This document shows, in pieces, positions 8,006-16,254 of a DNA stretch of 64,000 bases. Position numbers and translations under genes: made by a program. How positions within the stretch are numbered: position 1 is the stretch's first letter; the number at the start of each line of letters is the position of its first letter. The notes under the pieces were generated by a model. The model had not been told where the DNA came from and ran no database searches. It saw only the letters and a program-made list of their open reading frames with translations. The stretch comes from JBBQVS01 sp964250805 (lineage in GTDB: Bacteria; Chloroflexota; Ktedonobacteria; Ktedonobacterales; Ktedonobacteraceae), in the NCBI GenBank assembly GCA_964250805.1, contig CAXUHG010000001.1:124001-188000 (forward strand), written 5' to 3'.

Positions 8006-10333
8006 GTGTTTACACAGGTTTTCCAACCTCGTTATGTACACCAGCTGGGACAAGAACACCAATGGGATGCTGGCGAGAACAGCACTATAGGATTGTTCGC
8101 AGGTGCCTTACTGGGAAGCAAGACGATACGTGTGCGTTTCCAGCGTAGCAACACGCTGCTCGATGAGCAACGTTACGCCTTGGTCGATGGTGCCAGTGGC
8201 TCATTGCCCTATCATTCGTGGATGGTCATAAAAGGGGACGAAACATGGCAAGCTGCTGGCGCAGATGCATCAGCTATCCGAGCGGATATTGAGCCGTACC
8301 TGCAGGGCTTCTCGTATTCAGATACAGCCTTACGCCTTACACTGCCACTCACGGATACGGAGCGCATCTTTGGCATGGGCGAACGCACAGGTAGCATGGA
8401 TAAACGTGGACAGGCATTCCCCATCTGGAACGTCGATCCGCCGGAACGCCATACCGATGCAACACCAACCATGTATACCTCTATTCCTTTTTTTCTCAAT
8501 TTCAAAATGGAGAATGGCAGAACGTATGGCGTACTGATCGACGCAACACAACAAATCGACATGGATATGGGTAACGTCTCGCCACAGGAGGCTACTATCA
8601 CCGTTACAGGAGATATGCTCGTTGTCTATTTCTTTACTGGTCCTACGCCCGCGGACGTGTTACGCCAATACACCACGCTCACAGGTCGTATGCCGCTACC
8701 CGCACGTTGGACTCTAGGGCATCATCTCTGTCGCTGGGGCTATACATCACAGCAAGAGGTACAGGACATCGCAGCCCAAATGCGCGAACGGCACCATCCT
8801 AATGACGCTATGTGGCTAGACATTGACTATATGAACGGATTTCGTGATTTTACGTGGGACGCGCAACGCTTCCCCAACCCTGAAAAAATGCTGGCTCAAT
8901 TTCATGAGCAACATATGCATGCCGTGACGATGATCGACCCTGGCATCAAGATTGACGAGCAATACAACACCTATCAGCAAGGGATGCAGGAAGATACGTT
9001 CTGCCGCTTTGAGAACGGAGAATTGTTCAAGGGCAATGTTTGGCCCGGTGAGTGTGTATTCCCCGACTATTCGCAGAGCAAAGTGCGCGAATGGTGGGGT
9101 AGCGCATATTCTCCATTGCTCGATTCAGGCGTCGATGGCATCTGGAACGACATGAACGAGCCAGCACTGACAAACTTCTTTGCAGGATCAGGCGACAGTA
9201 AAGACGATCTTCACGGCAAGACAATGGATTTGAACGTGTTACACCGTGCTGGCGGCGAGAATGGCACAGGACTGGATGGTCCACCCGTATCGCATGCCCT
9301 CTTCCACAACGCTTATGGTATGGAGATGGCACGTTCCACCTATGACGGATTGCGCCATTTACGGCCTGAGTCGCGTCCCTTTGTACTCACAAGGTCGGGT
9401 ACGGCTGGCATTCAACGCTACGCCGCCGTGTGGACGGGCGATAATGTGAGCCAGTGGGCCGACATTTCGCTTGCTCTCCGTATGTGTCTTAGTCTAGGTA
9501 TGAGTGGTGTGCCTTTCGTTGGCTCGGATATTGGCGGCTTCTGGGATGCCTCCAATGGAGAACTATTGGTACGTTTCGCACAACTCGGTGCGCTCCTGCC
9601 ATTCTGCCGCAACCATAACGCTATTCATAATCCCGACCAAACACCCTGGGCTTTTGGCGAACCTTTTGAGGACGCTTACCGCAAAGCGATAGAGACCCGT
9701 TATCAGTTGTTGCCCTATCTGTATACGTTGTTTCAAGAGGCATCAACAACGGGCGAGCCAATCGTGCGACCGCTTTACTATCACCATCCACAGGACGAGC
9801 AAGCGTGTGATACGGAAGATGCATTTTTGCTTGGAGAGTCGTTGCTATCCGCGCCAATCACGAGTCCTGGAATAACTACAGCAGTTGTATACTTGCCCGC
9901 TGGCCCCTGGTTCGATTACTGGGATGGCACAGAATATCCAGGTGGCACGAACAGTCCTATTCCTGTATCGCTGAATCGTTGGCCTCTACTGGTAAAGGGC
10001 AATAGCATTCTCCCGACAGGACCCGTTATTCAGTATGCCGACGAGCCAAACGACGCGCCTCTGACCTTCACCTGCTATATGGCAACTGATGGTCTCACGA
10101 GCTATACACTGTACGAGGACGATGGTTCAACGCAGGCGTATCGTAACGGTGCCTTCTCCGCCACGTCGATTAGTTGTCGTGTCGATGGCGATGCCGTGAC
10201 GGTGCGCATCGACGAGCAACACGCGAACTACAAACCTCGCTGGAAAGAGTACGAGGTTGTGGTACGTATCGCTGGACGAGTGCTACACCAGCGTGTTGCG
10301 GTGGGGCAAGGAAGTGTGACACTACATCTATAA
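8006..10333 (+). CDS. Glycoside hydrolase family 31 alpha-glucosidase
   Basis: A 775-residue cytoplasmic GH31 enzyme (no signal peptide). The N-terminal beta-sandwich reaches the FGMGERTG segment (about residue 120). The catalytic barrel carries MWLDIDYMNGFRDFTWD (about 270) and the nucleophile motif GIWNDMNEP (about 380; the Asp is the expected nucleophile). FVGSDIGGFW (about 505) supplies the acid/base-side Asp, and the C-terminal beta domains follow. GH31 enzymes release alpha-linked glucose, or less often xylose, from oligosaccharide ends. The start is a GTG at 8006 with AAGAGAG upstream; no better ATG exists. The gene stands alone, ended by a strong hairpin. Substrate linkage cannot be fixed from sequence alone. 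Confidence 0.93.
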   Translation: MFTQVFQPRYVHQLGQEHQWDAGENSTIGLFAGALLGSKTIRVRFQRSNTLLDEQRYALVDGASGSLPYHSWMVIKGDETWQAAGADASAIRADIEPYLQGFSYSDTALRLTLPLTDTERIFGMGERTGSMDKRGQAFPIWNVDPPERHTDATPTMYTSIPFFLNFKMENGRTYGVLIDATQQIDMDMGNVSPQEATITVTGDMLVVYFFTGPTPADVLRQYTTLTGRMPLPARWTLGHHLCRWGYTSQQEVQDIAAQMRERHHPNDAMWLDIDYMNGFRDFTWDAQRFPNPEKMLAQFHEQHMHAVTMIDPGIKIDEQYNTYQQGMQEDTFCRFENGELFKGNVWPGECVFPDYSQSKVREWWGSAYSPLLDSGVDGIWNDMNEPALTNFFAGSGDSKDDLHGKTMDLNVLHRAGGENGTGLDGPPVSHALFHNAYGMEMARSTYDGLRHLRPESRPFVLTRSGTAGIQRYAAVWTGDNVSQWADISLALRMCLSLGMSGVPFVGSDIGGFWDASNGELLVRFAQLGALLPFCRNHNAIHNPDQTPWAFGEPFEDAYRKAIETRYQLLPYLYTLFQEASTTGEPIVRPLYYHHPQDEQACDTEDAFLLGESLLSAPITSPGITTAVVYLPAGPWFDYWDGTEYPGGTNSPIPVSLNRWPLLVKGNSILPTGPVIQYADEPNDAPLTFTCYMATDGLTSYTLYEDDGSTQAYRNGAFSATSISCRVDGDAVTVRIDEQHANYKPRWKEYEVVVRIAGRVLHQRVAVGQGSVTLHL

Positions 10334-10337
10334 ACGC

Positions 10338-10386
10338 AAGTAAAAGAGGCACTCCAATTGTGCAAATTGGAGTGCCTCTTTTACTT
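10338..10386. terminator. Bidirectional hairpin between convergent genes
   Basis: A 22-base near-perfect stem (AAGTAAAAGAGGCACTCC with its complement) around a 4-5 base loop lies 4 bases after the GH31 stop and 12 bases from the stop of the convergent GlsB-like gene. The A-rich and T-rich stem ends fit a terminator for both strands. Confidence 0.8.
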
Positions 10387-10398
10387 GGATAAAAAGAC

Positions 10399-10752
10399 TT
10401 AGCGGAACAAGCTACGGCGCCGACGACGCTCTGGACGACGTGTACGCGTGTCACGCCGATAGTAACGCTCACGGTATGGATGATACACACGGTGGTACAC
10501 AAAGGCACTCCACAGAAACACCAGAATGGCGGCTGCAAGAATCGTGGTGATGAGATGCACTCCTGCAATCGTTGGGTCGCCAATGATATTGATGCGAAAG
10601 ACATAATCAACCAGGACGATGGCGATAAAGCCGAGAATAATAGCTCCAATAATGCCATCGGGGGCACGCCGACGCGCGATTAACTCGCCCAGCCAGCCAA
10701 CGATAGCGGCAATGATAATCCACACAAGAAGAGTAGTGAGATTAATAGTCAC
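10399..10752 (-). CDS. GlsB/YeaQ/YmgE-family small membrane protein
   Basis: A 117-residue protein with three predicted membrane helices. The pattern matches the transglycosylase-associated (GlsB/YeaQ/YmgE) family: IIAAIVGWLGELIARRRAPDG with a GIIGAIILGFIAI repeat. These are stress-related inner-membrane proteins of unknown activity. The tail is unusual: about 30 residues very rich in Arg and Tyr (RRDTRTRRPERRRRRS). The start is the GTG at 10752, 7 bases from a GAGGAGA ribosome site. A longer frame beginning with TTG at 10767 would contain the ribosome site within its coding sequence. Confidence 0.82.
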   Translation of the reverse strand: MTINLTTLLVWIIIAAIVGWLGELIARRRAPDGIIGAIILGFIAIVLVDYVFRINIIGDPTIAGVHLITTILAAAILVFLWSAFVYHRVYHPYRERYYRRDTRTRRPERRRRRSLFR

Positions 10753-10811
10753 AAAGATTCTCCTCAAAAAAAGATTTGGATAAGCTTATTGTAATACGCG
10801 TAGACGCATCT

Positions 10812-11189
10812 TTACGCTTCAAAGGTGTGTCCACTTTGCTCTAATATACTCTTGGCATGCTCTATATGTTGCTCTTTCACGAGAATGTAGTCTGTGTCAA
10901 ATGTTGAGATGGCGAAGAGCGGGATGTTCGCGGAGGCAAGGGGAGCCGCAAGAGAGGCAAGAATGCCTGTGAGTGAGAAGTCTAACATCCCCTGCACTTT
11001 GATCGCTCTCCAATTCGTTTCGGAGCGCACTCCTTGTGGTACAACAGATGCTGGACATACAATCGAGAGTTCGTCGCTGGTATACGTGATTGAGAGCAAG
11101 GAGCGGTTCTGCAATGCCCACGCGGGAATTTCTGTGTTCGGTGCGAGGCGGCATATGGTTAGTGATAGTGGCAATAATGCGAGTTTCAT
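10812..11189 (-). CDS. ACT-domain protein (ACT_7/CASTOR-like)
   Basis: A 125-residue protein of the small ACT family related to the CASTOR amino-acid sensors. It runs from MKLALLPLSLTICRLAPNTEIP, through TSDELSIVCPASVVPQ, to GILASLAAPLASANIPLFAIS and FDTDYILVKEQHIEHAKSIL. This is a duplicated beta-alpha-beta ACT fold. Such proteins bind amino acids, but the ligand here is not known. The ATG at 11189 has a strong RBS (GGAGG) 6 bases upstream; the frame extends to 11444 but crosses a palindromic repeat and is not coding there. The next gene is divergent (DinB). Confidence 0.85.
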   Translation of the reverse strand: MKLALLPLSLTICRLAPNTEIPAWALQNRSLLSITYTSDELSIVCPASVVPQGVRSETNWRAIKVQGMLDFSLTGILASLAAPLASANIPLFAISTFDTDYILVKEQHIEHAKSILEQSGHTFEA

Positions 11190-11232
11190 GATTTCCTCCA
11201 CAGTGTCCACAAGAGGCATACTGTTCAAGCCA

Positions 11233-11327
11233 AACGGACGCCCACAAGGGGCTAACCCTACTATACACCGTTCTTGCGTGCTTCGCACGCCGTCTATAGT
11301 AAGGTTAGCCCCTTGTAGGCGTCCGTT
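11233..11327. repeat. Palindromic repeat family A, copy 1
   Basis: A 95-base inverted repeat: arms of about 33 bases starting ACGGACGCCCACAAGGGGC pair with their complement, and a second small hairpin (GCGTGCTTCGCACGC) forms the tip. Two further copies lie at 43218-43308 and 50602-50692. It sits between the divergent ACT-domain and DinB genes. No protein is encoded; it is probably a miniature mobile or REP-like element. Confidence 0.85.
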
Positions 11328-11442
11328 CTCTCGTAGGAGGATGTTGCCCATCCATCTCCTCATTCTTGTTGTATAGTTTACGTGTATCCAAATCGTACTA
11401 AAAGAAATGCTACAACAACAAGAATAAGGAGATGTGTTTTCC

Positions 11443-11925
11443 ATGCCAACACCACTGCCAACGCAAGAGTCGCTGCTAGAGTCAATGAAGCACGATCAGG
11501 ATCGTTTCGACATCCTGACGAGTCGGCTGAGCGAAGAGCAACAAACAAAGCCCATTTCGCCCGAAGGTTGGTCGGTCAAGGATTTCTTGGCACACATGGC
11601 ACACTGGAAGGCCGCAACTCATGCCCTACTGGTTGCCTATACACACGATCAGCCATTACCTGAGGTGACGCCAAGCGGCGATGAGGCCAATGCTACAATG
11701 CGCGAGCAAGACTCATCGCGCTCAGCGCAAGATGTTGTTACATCTTGGAAAGAGACACAAACTCATTTCCTGCATCTTCTGGTAGACGAGCTTGACGATA
11801 AACGTTTAGCCGAGACCGTTCGCCCACCCTGGGGCGGCGATGAGCAAGAGGTATGTGGAATTGTCGCCGAGATTATCGAGCATGACCGTGAGCATTTTTT
11901 GTTGATTGAGCGGCTTATAGGATAA
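11443..11925 (+). CDS. DinB/ClbS-like four-helix-bundle protein
   Basis: A 160-residue all-helical protein of the DinB superfamily. The N-terminal helix is SMKHDQDRFDILTSRLSEEQ, followed by GWSVKDFLAHMAHWKAATH and a last helix with IVAEIIEHDREHFLLIERL. The conserved His residues (HMAHW and EHDREHF) are placed like the metal ligands of DinB proteins. Relatives include bacillithiol/mycothiol transferases and the ClbS cyclopropane hydrolase, but this one cannot be assigned. ATG 11443 is chosen; the AAGGAG site is 12 bases away, rather long, and the GTG at 11434 would be only 3 bases away. The stop codon lies inside the following hairpin. Confidence 0.8.
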   Translation: MPTPLPTQESLLESMKHDQDRFDILTSRLSEEQQTKPISPEGWSVKDFLAHMAHWKAATHALLVAYTHDQPLPEVTPSGDEANATMREQDSSRSAQDVVTSWKETQTHFLHLLVDELDDKRLAETVRPPWGGDEQEVCGIVAEIIEHDREHFLLIERLIG

Positions 11926-11976
11926 TGGACTGGCCTGTGCCGTTTGGCAAACGGCACAGGCCAGTCCATTATCCTA
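11918..11976. terminator. Perfect 28-bp hairpin between convergent genes
   Basis: A perfect inverted repeat with a 3-base loop (TAGGATAATGGACTGGCC against its complement at the far end) covers the DinB stop codon and ends 7 bases before the Pnkp stop. It is likely a bidirectional terminator, although it lacks a T tract. Confidence 0.7.
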
Positions 11977-11982
11977 CATATG

Positions 11983-14538
11983 CTACAAACGAGGGTCAAC
12001 GGGTTCGCTTTCGAGGGCGAGGACGCCGAAGACACATTCGTGAACCCGACGGAGAGGTTCGCTCCGCACAAAACGTTCAACGGATTCGACGCCAAGGGCA
12101 AATTCTCGCATAGCAAGCGAACGTTTCGCTCCTAGCCCGCGCTGGCGCAAGCGTTCCAGGTTCTCCGGTGCATCATACTCTGGTCCATAGATGATACGTA
12201 AGTATTCAGGACCCCGACACTTTACGGCTGGTTGTACAATCCCATGTGTGCCTTGCTCGATAAATTTAGAGGGCTTCACCACCATACCCTCACCACCGCG
12301 TAGAGTAAGCGTCTCCCACCATTCTATAGCCTCCTCAATGCTTCGTTCATTGTCTAGCTTGACGACCTTGTAGGGCGTGGCATGCAAAAGCTTGCTATCT
12401 TCGTCACACAGAACTTTAAGCATATCCATATGCCATTCGTGTTCGACATCAAAATGAGTGTGACCTTCCGATGCAAGAATGTGAAATGGAGCGAGTTTCA
12501 GGTCGTCGATTGACTCTACAGGCCAACAGTAGTTGCGATAGGCTTGTACGTAACGCTTCGCCATAGCTTGTCGCTCCGTGTAGCTAGACAGTAGAGATTG
12601 TACCTCGGTTGTAGAATTCGCGGCCTGTGTGAGAGCAGCGACGGTTTCACTCAATGCAGTTTGCGATGCTACACCAACGGCGGCGTATTGTTGCAGTACC
12701 AGTGCTTGTGCCTTGACAGACCAGGGCATAAGTTCACAATCGAGACAAACCCAATCGGTTCTTGCACTTCCCCAAAACTCTATTGTGTTCAGTGCCTTAC
12801 GGACACGTTCCAGTAACGCATTCTCAAGGTTTGCATCGTCGAAGAAGCGGCGTCCAGTACGTGTGTAGCAGATGCCGATGCCTTCGTTGACTACTCCGAA
12901 GCGTCTACGAGCAGCCTCTTCATCTCTACAAACAATCACAATGGCTCGTGATCCCATGTGCTTCTCTTCGCAAATGACCTGTTGAATGCCCTCTTGCTTG
13001 TAATAGGCAAACGCCTCGGTGGGATGCTCTAGCAACCCATCTTGTTTGCTCGTACCACAGGGCGACATAGTTGGCGGCAGGTACATTAACCATTTCGGGT
13101 TGACGGCGAAACGGCTCATGACTTCAAGTGCTGCAATCGCGTTTTCCTCGCGAAGAGTGATGGCCTTGTTCAAACGTGTAGCAATGAGACGCTTGCCTGT
13201 CACGTCCTCGATATCTAACATGTCGTCTTGCTGCTGTTGCGCGTTCAGAGTTGACGTTTCTACCGGAACAAGAAACGGCTTGGCTGGTTCGCTATACGTC
13301 CATTGTGCGGGAACAGCAATCAACTCTCGTTCGGGATAACGTAAGGCCGTTAATTTTCCTCCGAAGACGCAACCTGTGTCAATGTTGATAGTATTGTTGA
13401 GCCAGTCGGGTGTAGGTACGGGCGTGTGACCATAGACAACTATAGCTTTGCCGCGATACTCCGCTGCCCAGTCGTAACGCACAGGCAAACCAAATTCGTC
13501 GGTTTCGCCTGTTGTCTCGCCATAGAGCGCAAACTCACGGACGGCACGCGAGCCACGCCCCTGCATCGTCTCTTTCATACCAGCGTGCGCTACAACAAGC
13601 TTGCCATCGTCCAGCACATAATGACTAACCAGTCCGTCGAGGAATTTTACGATACGCGCCTTGAACTCAGGTGGCTCTTTGGCAAGCTGAGCCAGCGACT
13701 CGGCGAGGCCGTGATTGATGCGGACATCGTGCCCCTTCAGCTTACGCATTAGTTTAATATCGTGGTTGCCAGGAACGCACAGTGCCGTACCCGACGCCAC
13801 CATGTCCATCACGAGACGTAGCACACTGGGCGTATCAGGTCCGCGATCTACGAGGTCGCCCAGGAAGACCACCTTTCTCCCTTGAGGATGCGTCACCAAG
13901 AATGTATCGTCATCACGCACAATCTGGTAGCCGAGTTGCTGTAAGAGCGTCTGCAGTTCGGGAAAGCAACCGTGTACATCGCCGATAATGTCGAATGGAC
14001 CGTGTTCTGTTTTGCGATTATTCCACAGTTGTTCATATACGATCTCTGCCTTTTCAACCTCTTCTGACGAGTGCAATGTGTAGATTGAATGAAAACCCTC
14101 TCCATGCAAACCATGTAAAGAACGGCGCATCTGTGTCAATTGACGATGTATAACGTGTGGCCCAAAGTCGCGGTCTGGTCGCTTCGCGTTGCGCTCCTGG
14201 CATAACCTCTCCGGTACGTCAAAAACGATGGCTGTTATGAGCGTATGATACGTTCGTGCGAGTTCGATTAAGCCTTTGCGCGACTCCGGCTGTACGTTGG
14301 TTGCGTCGATGACGGTCAATTTGCCAGCGGCAAGGCGTTTGGCGGCGATGAAGTTCAGCACCGCGAAGGCATCCGGCGTGGCACTCTGGTCGTTCTCATC
14401 GTCGGAGACGAGGCCGCGACAGAAGTCCGATGAAAGCACTTCGGTAGCCTTGAAGTGTTTTTTCGCAAAGGTAGATTTGCCAGAGCCAGAGGCTCCAATT
14501 AGTATGACCAGCGACAATTCTGGAATCGTTATCTTCAT
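11983..14538 (-). CDS. Polynucleotide kinase-phosphatase-ligase (bacterial Pnkp)
   Basis: An 851-residue RNA end-healing and sealing enzyme. Three modules are visible. The N-terminal kinase has P-loop GASGSGKST at about residues 15-23 and the lid motif HVIHRQLTQMRR near 150. The central calcineurin-type phosphatase has GDVHGC near 190, GDLVDRGPD near 225, GNHD near 260 and VYGHTP near 370. The C-terminal adenylyltransferase has ICEEKHMGSRAI near 535 (Lys as AMP acceptor), then WVCLDCELMPW and GGEGMVVKPSKF. The length agrees with the Clostridium thermocellum type (about 870). It repairs RNAs cut with 2',3'-cyclic phosphate and 5'-OH ends, such as tRNAs cleaved by ribotoxins. The Hen1 partner lies directly upstream on the same strand. 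Confidence 0.95.
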   Translation of the reverse strand: MKITIPELSLVILIGASGSGKSTFAKKHFKATEVLSSDFCRGLVSDDENDQSATPDAFAVLNFIAAKRLAAGKLTVIDATNVQPESRKGLIELARTYHTLITAIVFDVPERLCQERNAKRPDRDFGPHVIHRQLTQMRRSLHGLHGEGFHSIYTLHSSEEVEKAEIVYEQLWNNRKTEHGPFDIIGDVHGCFPELQTLLQQLGYQIVRDDDTFLVTHPQGRKVVFLGDLVDRGPDTPSVLRLVMDMVASGTALCVPGNHDIKLMRKLKGHDVRINHGLAESLAQLAKEPPEFKARIVKFLDGLVSHYVLDDGKLVVAHAGMKETMQGRGSRAVREFALYGETTGETDEFGLPVRYDWAAEYRGKAIVVYGHTPVPTPDWLNNTINIDTGCVFGGKLTALRYPERELIAVPAQWTYSEPAKPFLVPVETSTLNAQQQQDDMLDIEDVTGKRLIATRLNKAITLREENAIAALEVMSRFAVNPKWLMYLPPTMSPCGTSKQDGLLEHPTEAFAYYKQEGIQQVICEEKHMGSRAIVIVCRDEEAARRRFGVVNEGIGICYTRTGRRFFDDANLENALLERVRKALNTIEFWGSARTDWVCLDCELMPWSVKAQALVLQQYAAVGVASQTALSETVAALTQAANSTTEVQSLLSSYTERQAMAKRYVQAYRNYCWPVESIDDLKLAPFHILASEGHTHFDVEHEWHMDMLKVLCDEDSKLLHATPYKVVKLDNERSIEEAIEWWETLTLRGGEGMVVKPSKFIEQGTHGIVQPAVKCRGPEYLRIIYGPEYDAPENLERLRQRGLGAKRSLAMREFALGVESVERFVRSEPLRRVHECVFGVLALESEPVDPRL

Positions 14539-14577
14539 TGTTCGTATTTCTTCCTATTAGTGAAGCAAGGGTGCTGG

Positions 14578-14646
14578 GTAGGGACCGATTTATCACGTCC
14601 TGTGAGCAATCAATCGCCGACGAGGACGTGATAAATCGGTCCCTAC
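14578..14646. repeat. Palindromic repeat family B, copy 1
   Basis: A 69-base palindrome with tips GTAGGGACC and arms GATTTATCACGTCC. It separates Pnkp from Hen1, and its right tip supplies the TAG stop codon of Hen1 (14643-14645). It belongs to a family with copies at 32896-33037, 37531-37656, 38679-38817 and 57267-57342. Confidence 0.85.
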
Positions 14647-16037
14647 ACACTGCGTGTGAACACTGCCATTTGTGAGGGTGCGCCGACTAGCACATCCTCT
14701 TCTCCAATAGGCGCGAATTGCACAGAGTAGTCAGAGCGGTCCGCAACCGAAGTTGCCCATTGCTGAAATTCTGGGCGAGTCCACTCGAAACGGTGGTCTT
14801 TGTGGCGCATCTCCCCTGCCGCTAATGTCTCGTATTTGACGTTGTATTCGGCATTCGGCGTGGTGATGACGACGGTACGTGGCTGCGCGAACTCAAAGAG
14901 TGTGCGCTCAAAGGCCGCAAGCCGCGCGGTATCAAGATGCTCTATGACCTCGACAACAGCGGCAGCATCATAGCCAGCGAGACGTTTATCTCGGTAGGTT
15001 AAGGCACCATGCAAGAGAGTGATACGCTGCCGCACTCTCTCAGGAAGTCGCTCTATGTGCAACCGCTCCTTCGCAAGCTCTAAGACGCGATATGAGACAT
15101 CCATGCCAAGTATCTGCTCGAAGCTTTTGTCTTGCAAGAGCAGTTTCAGCAGTTTGCCCTCACCGCAACCGAGGTCTAGTACGCGCCTTGCTCCGCTACA
15201 CTGCAACACAGAGAGGACCGCCTGCAGACGTTGCTTGTGCAAGCTTCCGCGCCGTTCGTTTTTCTCCCCGGTGGCATCTTCTTGCGCGTCCGTCTCCTCT
15301 TCTGCCTGTCGCTCTTCGACGATCAAGCGAGCAAGGGCATCGCGTGTGAGGTTGCGCTTATGTTTGAGATAGCGGTGAGCAATCTGCTCCTGCTGAGGAT
15401 GATTCTCTAACCACCCTTTTCCGTTTTTGAGCAGTTTTTCGACCTCTTCATCACCGACCCAATAATGTTTGTCGTCGTCGAGTACAGGTATGAGAACATA
15501 CAAATGTGTGAGCAAGTTCCGTAGACGGCAATTCGCGCTAAGTGTGACCGAGAAGTAGTCGCTCATGCCCCACTCAGGACGTGTCTCATCGAGCACATGT
15601 CGTTTCAACGTGACAGCGTAGCCGAGTGGCTCAAACAGGCTACGCAAAAACGATTCGCCGCCACGACACGGGACAACGGCGAGATGCGCCTGCAAAGGTA
15701 TATTCTCATCCACTAATGCAGGACGTGCCTCACAGCGTCCATTCATGGCGGTGCGAAACACATCCGAAAGAGCCACACTTAAAAATGATGAGGCAACGTA
15801 AGGACGATCATTTACGTACTGATCGAGAGATATCCCTTTATTCCGTCCGCGGACAAGATGAATAGTATCAACATCGAGAAGTAGGGCAACCGTGTAGCGC
15901 GTCTCGCTCACTTCGGGATAGAACACATAGGCTTTGCCAAAGGTCTGCGAAAACGATTGGAGACGCTGTGGATGTTTGTGTAGCAGATAGCCGAGGTCGG
16001 TGGCGGGCTGATATGTGGTTGTGATTGTAAGCAACAT
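14643..16037 (-). CDS. hen1: 3'-terminal RNA ribose 2'-O-methyltransferase Hen1
   Basis: A 464-residue partner of Pnkp. The N-terminal half (to about 240) is the Hen1-specific domain that docks on Pnkp and supports ligase activation. The C-terminal half is a class I methyltransferase with SAM-binding RRVLDLGCGEGKLLKLL (about 285) and the Hen1 metal-site signature EVIEHLD (about 365), followed by VVITTPNAEYN. Hen1 adds a 2'-O-methyl group to the 3' end of the broken RNA before sealing, so the repaired site resists a second cut. The stop codon lies in the tip of a family B palindrome, so the original C-terminus may have been altered. No strong RBS is visible; the start at 16037 is at the family N-terminus. 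Confidence 0.94.
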   Translation of the reverse strand: MLLTITTTYQPATDLGYLLHKHPQRLQSFSQTFGKAYVFYPEVSETRYTVALLLDVDTIHLVRGRNKGISLDQYVNDRPYVASSFLSVALSDVFRTAMNGRCEARPALVDENIPLQAHLAVVPCRGGESFLRSLFEPLGYAVTLKRHVLDETRPEWGMSDYFSVTLSANCRLRNLLTHLYVLIPVLDDDKHYWVGDEEVEKLLKNGKGWLENHPQQEQIAHRYLKHKRNLTRDALARLIVEERQAEEETDAQEDATGEKNERRGSLHKQRLQAVLSVLQCSGARRVLDLGCGEGKLLKLLLQDKSFEQILGMDVSYRVLELAKERLHIERLPERVRQRITLLHGALTYRDKRLAGYDAAAVVEVIEHLDTARLAAFERTLFEFAQPRTVVITTPNAEYNVKYETLAAGEMRHKDHRFEWTRPEFQQWATSVADRSDYSVQFAPIGEEDVLVGAPSQMAVFTRSV

Positions 16038-16181
16038 CGGAGGACCTTCCAGTACATGAAAACGAGGATATACTACTTGTCAATTCGCATAGCGTTTGCG
16101 TAGTGTAACATGAGCAAGAGGAGTTTGCAACTCTAAATTATAGATGGGTCGCATCCAAATGAAAAGTATTGCCTCTTTTTG

Positions 16182-16209
16182 TTGACGTATATCGTATAAG
16201 TGATATATA
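16182..16209 (+). promoter_or_regulatory. Putative sigma-70 promoter of the GAF kinase gene
   Basis: TTGACG at 16182-16187 and TATATA at 16204-16209 are separated by 16 bases, in an A/T-rich leader about 45 bases before the ATG. Confidence 0.45.
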
Positions 16210-16254
16210 ACAAGGAAGCGATACTATAATATTTTGTTTAGGAACGAAGGACGC

